A stretch of 12,183 bases of DNA from Oehlia diaphana (taxonomy: Eukaryota > Glomeromycota > Glomeromycetes > Glomerales > Glomeraceae): contig QZLH01001906.1 in the NCBI GenBank assembly GCA_003833135.1, positions 1 to 12,183 of the forward strand. Reading direction: 5' to 3'. The notes beneath the pieces are model-generated. The model was not told the DNA's origin. It saw only the letters and a program-made list of their open reading frames with translations, and made no database searches. Made by a program: the position numbers and the translations under genes. Shown here piece by piece: positions 9,164-12,183 of this stretch. The stretch's first letter is position 1, and each line of letters starts with the position of its first letter.

Positions 9164-9667
9164 TCATTCATTCGAAGATAAGTCTTCTTCCATTATTTTA
9201 TATAATATTTCCGAAGAAGACTTATCCTCAGAATATATTCCTTCCCTTAGGTTCACAAAGTAAATCCCCTTAGAGCCTCGGATAAGTGGTAAGACAAATG
9301 ACACTATCATTTGAGAAGATGCTAAAAGCGGTAAACTAGCAAGACTTCCATCTGATAATATCTAGTAGTATTTTTTTTGCTCACTTCTCAGCAGACAATT
9401 CAGAGAGGATTCCGGGTTGAAGGGCCTCAGCCCCACACTTCTGCCTCATTCGATAATTCAGTGCATGAAACTTTGCAGAATATCTGGAACAATATTTGGA
9501 GCAATACCCCGAATCAGCATCAGTAGGAAATCCACAAATAAGGCAGGGTTTTTTTTCATATTTTTGTCATATAATTTCCAGTGCCTTGCACAGCCAGTTA
9601 AATGAGTGCAGACTCCCCCACAAATGGAACTATTTCTCTTAATATACGGGCAAGTAACACAATCCAT
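9164..9667 (-). pseudogene. Cys/His-rich protein of unknown function, decayed
   Basis: ATG at 9667. The minus frame stays readable for 168 codons down to TGA at 9164-9166, broken only by TGA (9458-9460), TGA (9446-9448) and TAG (9362-9364). That is far fewer stops than expected for DNA this AT-rich, and they have the same stop bias as the neighbouring genes. The N-terminus has a C-x2-C-x9-C-x3-C-x-H-x3-C-x2-H cluster (residues 3-29) that could bind zinc. Downstream come LFVDFLLMLIRGIAP and a hydrophobic stretch SQMIVSFVLPLIRG. The last 20 codons read through palindrome copy C. It converges on the primase-helicase gene (55-bp gap) and diverges from the gene at 9779. I do not recognise the family. 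A short plus-strand frame (9417-9605) is its antisense shadow. Confidence 0.5.
9177..9226. repeat. stem-spacer-stem palindrome, copy C
   Basis: Perfect 14-bp arms GATAAGTCTTCTTC (9177-9190) and complement (9213-9226) around a 22-bp spacer with TATTTTATATAAT, nearly identical to copy B. It lies 67 bp after the primase-helicase stop, so copies B and C bracket that gene. It also falls in the 3' end of the minus-strand frame. Confidence 0.92.
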
Positions 9668-9778
9668 GTAAGTATTTTAGGATATAAAAACCTTTTTCAC
9701 TTTTAATTTCGTAATAAAAATTGTATTTAAATTATTCGGTATTAAGATAAGTCATAAACAACTTTTCATACTGATGCT
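9668..9778. promoter_or_regulatory. divergent intergenic region
   Basis: 111 AT-rich bases between the start of the minus-strand gene (9667) and the start at 9779. It should hold both promoters if both genes are real. A GTAAGT at 9668 resembles a splice donor on the plus strand, but no plausible upstream plus exon exists. Confidence 0.3.
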
Positions 9779-10342
9779 ATGGATATATTAGATCAACTAA
9801 CAGAAGTTCACGAGCGCCAAGCTCACGAAAAAATATATAACCCCAAATCTAATCGCATGATAGTTATAAATGGGTCAGTATATCGTAAATTGCTACTCGA
9901 AGGCTATATGCATTGGAGAGAAGAAAGGCTTTTATTCCCACCTTTACATGAATTGCCGATATTAAGAAGATATCTTTCTTTCATTTCATATCGTATCTGA
10001 AACATTGTATCGGAAAGAAGTTTACTAGCAGTGGTTAATGAAAAAATAAGTCTATTGCAGATTTTACTCAAAGTTAATTGGCACAATCTCACTTTATGTC
10101 AACTATTAAAATTATGCTGGGAGCGTGAAGAGACGAAAGTTTGGAGAAATAACATATTCATGAAATTCCTCCATCATCCGAATCTAGCTCCTTCGAAATA
10201 TAGACCAAGTGCTTTATATGATGCATTCACCAAGACAAATGTTTTAGGATCGGAACATATATTAGCTCTAGCGTATGCACTTTACTAAAATGTGAATCAA
10301 TACAAACAATTCGTGCGTAGCCTTGGAATGGCAGTTCCTTGA
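9779..10342 (+). pseudogene. small protein with NP-x3-R adaptor-like motif, decayed
   Basis: ATG at 9779. The frame is open to TGA at 9998-10000, continues to TAA at 10286-10288, then 17 more plausible codons to TGA at 10340-10342 (188 codons in all). Residues 20-39 match NP-[ST]-x-R-x-I-x3-G-x2-Y-x2-L. This is the core of the 2-cysteine adaptor motif known from large nucleocytoplasmic DNA virus proteins, but the flanking cysteines are absent here (Tyr in their places). The rest is mostly helical, with LLQILLKVNW and LCQLLKLCWERE stretches, and no enzyme motif. The stop at 10286 could be the true end (170 codons). A T-run (10351-10358) follows closely. Its function is unknown; a virion- or complex-adaptor role is speculation from the motif alone. 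Confidence 0.6.
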
Positions 10343-10585
10343 CTATATATTTTTTTTCGCATATCCTATTTACCCACAATTTTCAAATATATATAAAAGA
10401 TACCCCAGCCGGTGGCCTCATGGAGAGCCCGCAATAAGTTATAATATTCTTTGCACACCAACCATGAGGTAGCGAACATCATCGGAATATTTTTTTTTCG
10501 AATTGAACTTTCTCCCACTTAATATAATCTGAATACCACAGATTAATCTAGTTATCACTCTATACTCTACATACCACTCTATATA
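10343..10585 (+). promoter_or_regulatory. intergenic region upstream of the recombinase
   Basis: Contains a T8 run followed by CGC (10351-10361), a TATA-like ATATATAAAAGA (10389-10400), and an inverted repeat CCTCATGG/CCATGAGG (10415-10422, 10462-10469). There is a second T-run ending TTCG near 10491-10500. The repeat ATAATCTGAATACCAC..AATCTAGTTATCAC (10523-10558) resembles the 19-bp array at 3776. The start codon follows at 10586. The minus-strand frame across this region is an antisense shadow. Confidence 0.4.
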
Positions 10586-11756
10586 ATGTCTGCTATTACA
10601 ACCAAGTTCGTTACAGACCACAAACTTACCAATGAGATGAGTCTCGAAGAGCTTAGCCAGTATGCGCCAGAAATACTTGAGCTCTTGACAACTGGCGTGC
10701 CAAAGGTAAATAAAGAGAAAAGGTGCTAGGCTCATGATCATCTTCAAAAAGGATATAAGTTTAGCAAAGAACAGGCATATGCATTAATTCCTCATGAGAG
10801 AATTGGGCGAAGTAAAAATCAAGTAATTCCCAAAGAGGTAGATCAGAAGCCGGGAAAGTGAATATATGCAGTAATAAAAGTGCCTGCCAAGTATCTGACA
10901 TTATTCCAGAAGGAGAAACTATTGGAGAAACTGCTCAGCGTATTATGTGGGATAATCTTGGTGTAAGAGATGTAAAAGCTATAGCAAATGCCATAGCTGA
11001 AACAGCCTTTAATCCAGTTACTGGCACATCTAGTCTCTCTAGGCTCCGAAGTGAATTGAGGAAGCTTAATGCTCCAAAGACGATAATTGATGCTACATTT
11101 AATCCAGATATGACCTGTTTATCCAATAAAATCCAAAAGGAGCATAGGGATCAACGTGAAAGCGAAGGAATTGATTATCCAGATCATTTCTCGTTAGATT
11201 CGGTTAAGGAAAGGCTAGATTTATACGATATATCTAATATACCTGATAAACAGGCCTTAGCTGATATAATGATCATGCTCTGTATTTGCCCTGCTAAAAT
11301 TAAAAATCTGCGTATATCTAATGGGATGTAACTGGATACTCAAAAAACTGAGGACAACAGGACATTCCTCGAGTGTTTAGATCACTTGAAAAGAATGAGA
11401 AGCGGGCTAAGCAATTCCTTATTTGGATTCAGAATGCGATTTCTTCTGGACAGTTAAGAGACCCTGGGAAGTGTGGATCTACATACTTAAGTTCATTTCT
11501 GAAAAAAGATGAATTTATTCTTAAGCCTAATAAACCACTACTTCCTAGCTATTTGCGCAAATTAGGGGCAGTATTTGCAGTCGTATCGAATGGTGCAAAG
11601 AATTTATCAGATGCTATAACAATCGCCAGTCAAGCCCTTCGACATTCACCAGATAACTATACCTTCCCAGCGCAAAACTATATTATAGTCAATTTTCGAA
11701 AAAGAGGACAGCCTTATGATCAGGCAACGGCATTCAAGCTCTTCGATGAAAGCTAA
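10586..11756 (+). pseudogene. tyrosine recombinase / integrase, decayed
   Basis: About 390 residues after allowing for two lost bases. The N-terminal part (SLEELSQYAPEILELLTTG) is helical and should be the DNA-binding region. The middle has SLSRLRSELRKLN and the conserved-looking block ending SNIPDKQALADIM. The catalytic part shows box I as LCICPAKIKNLRI, where the Arg position reads Cys (TGC at 11287), and VTGYSKN. It continues with box II PSYLRKLGAVFAVV (Arg at 11556), ALRHSP (His at 11643) and a nucleophile candidate in AQNY (Tyr at 11679; alternative 11658). Lesions are TAG at 10727, a one-base loss near 10855-10857, a one-base loss at about 11328 and TGA at 11349-11351. The R..R-H-Y order and spacing support a tyrosine recombinase, reminiscent of Crypton-type fungal elements. 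It would integrate or excise the element. Confidence 0.75.
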
Positions 11757-11838
11757 TCACATAGATGTGTTAGTCAACATTTATTAATTTTATTTTTTCG
11801 TTCAAGGCAAGATCTAGCATATATAAAATATCACCAAA
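11757..11838 (+). promoter_or_regulatory. short intergenic region, T-run and TATA-like box
   Basis: A T-rich run ending TTTTTTCG (11793-11800) lies about 40 bp after the recombinase stop. A TATA-like CATATATAAAATATC (11818-11832) comes just before the ATG at 11839, preceded by CACCAAA, a good fungal start context. Confidence 0.4.
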
Positions 11839-12183
11839 ATGGTAACCGATCAAAATTATTCATCTGATATATCTAGCGAGCAGGAAGTTATCAGGCGTAC
11901 AGAAAAAATAGCCTGGTTATTAGAGGCATACAAGCAAAATGCAGAAGCATATAGTGCGCTTTCCAGTATAAGAAAGGCACTAAAAAAACAATTTGAAGAT
12001 TGTCATCCCAATATAACACTTTAGAAAAGAGGGTAAAAAGACTGGAAAAAGACATAAGATCCTTAAAAATCGAATTGGGGGATCTGGACGAATGTGTGGA
12101 TAGGGAGACTGTTGTCGACTTATTATATAAAATAGTTCCCATACTGATTAATGAAAAAAGTAAGGGTTCAGCCTATTCGTCTG
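11839..12183 (+). pseudogene. coiled-coil protein, partial at right edge, one frameshift
   Basis: ATG at 11839, open to TAG at 12022-12024 (61 codons). A one-base loss in the ACACTTTAG stretch moves the frame by one. From 12024 it stays open to the window end with EKRVKRLEKDIRSLKIELG, a clear heptad-type coiled coil, then VVDLLYKIVPILINEK. The total so far is about 114 residues, nearly all predicted helical by composition. There is no enzyme motif, and I do not recognise the family. Position after the recombinase and similar decay suggest it belongs to the same element. Alternatively the first 61 codons are a complete short protein, but the coiled-coil continuation makes a frameshift likelier. 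Confidence 0.55.

Larger units (their letters stand above)
4822..12183 (+). mobile_element. candidate self-replicating tyrosine-recombinase element (right end outside window)
   Basis: A co-located gene set runs mostly on the plus strand: primase-helicase (5491-9109), adaptor-motif protein (9779-10342), tyrosine recombinase (10586-11756) and coiled-coil protein (11839 onward). One Cys/His-rich gene runs on the minus strand (9667-9164). Intergenic gaps are short (about 55-245 bp), unlike the surrounding repeat DNA, and none of the genes shows an evident intron. All share the same decay style. The left limit is set loosely at the first iterated motif; no terminal repeat pair was identified. A single element is inference: two adjacent elements are possible. 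Confidence 0.5.

Noticed and set aside
10439..10747. 102-codon minus-strand reading frame over the recombinase N-terminus
   Set aside because: It is antisense to a plus-strand frame with clear recombinase-family continuity, and it spans intergenic DNA; no motif.
10935..12142. Minus-strand frames at 10935-11126 and 11891-12142
   Set aside because: Antisense shadows of the recombinase and coiled-coil genes.

Overview
The window looks like accessory, transposon-rich DNA from a filamentous fungus. The best guess is an arbuscular mycorrhizal fungus of the Rhizophagus type. Reasons are the strong AT bias, a short GT..AG intron of about 70 bp, decayed hAT transposases, and a primase-helicase plus tyrosine-recombinase gene set of the kind I associate with Glomeromycotina genomes. 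The organism call is recognition plus inference, not proof. No gene here reads intact from end to end.

Layout. 1-691 is a near-perfect giant palindrome (304-bp arms, 83-bp centre). 768-1306 and 2928 to about 3730 are two halves of one broken hAT transposase gene. They are separated by a non-coding insertion (1307-2925) that carries two arrays of small hairpins. 3719-4106 holds a palindrome and a 19-bp tandem repeat array. 4107-4740 is non-coding DNA with short repeats. 4822-5349 holds iterated motifs and two copies of a stem-spacer-stem palindrome.

From about 4.8 kb to the right edge lies what I read as one large mobile element, which continues beyond the window. 5491-9109 is a single decayed gene of about 1,200 codons. 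It fuses an archaeo-eukaryotic (PrimPol/herpes-NCLDV type) primase, with its zinc motif, to a UL9-like origin-binding superfamily 2 helicase. 9667-9164 (minus strand) is a decayed Cys/His-rich gene of unknown function, hidden by its stop codons. 9779-10342 is a small gene with an NP-x-x-x-R adaptor-like motif seen in large DNA viruses. 10586-11756 is a decayed tyrosine recombinase. 11839 to the edge is a helical, coiled-coil protein.

How it may work together (inference): the recombinase would integrate or excise the element, and the primase-helicase would start its replication. The three palindromes (4941-4996, 5298-5349, 9177-9226) have about 15-bp inverted arms around a 22-24 bp AT-rich core. 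That is the architecture of a UL9-type origin, and also of a tyrosine-recombinase site, so they are the natural candidates for the sites acted on.

Decay is notable. Sixteen in-frame stops inside the reconstructable genes are TGA or TAG, with at most one TAA. The two arms of the giant palindrome differ at nine positions, all transitions. Both point to cytosine-deamination-type mutation. Nearly all frameshifts behave like single-base losses.
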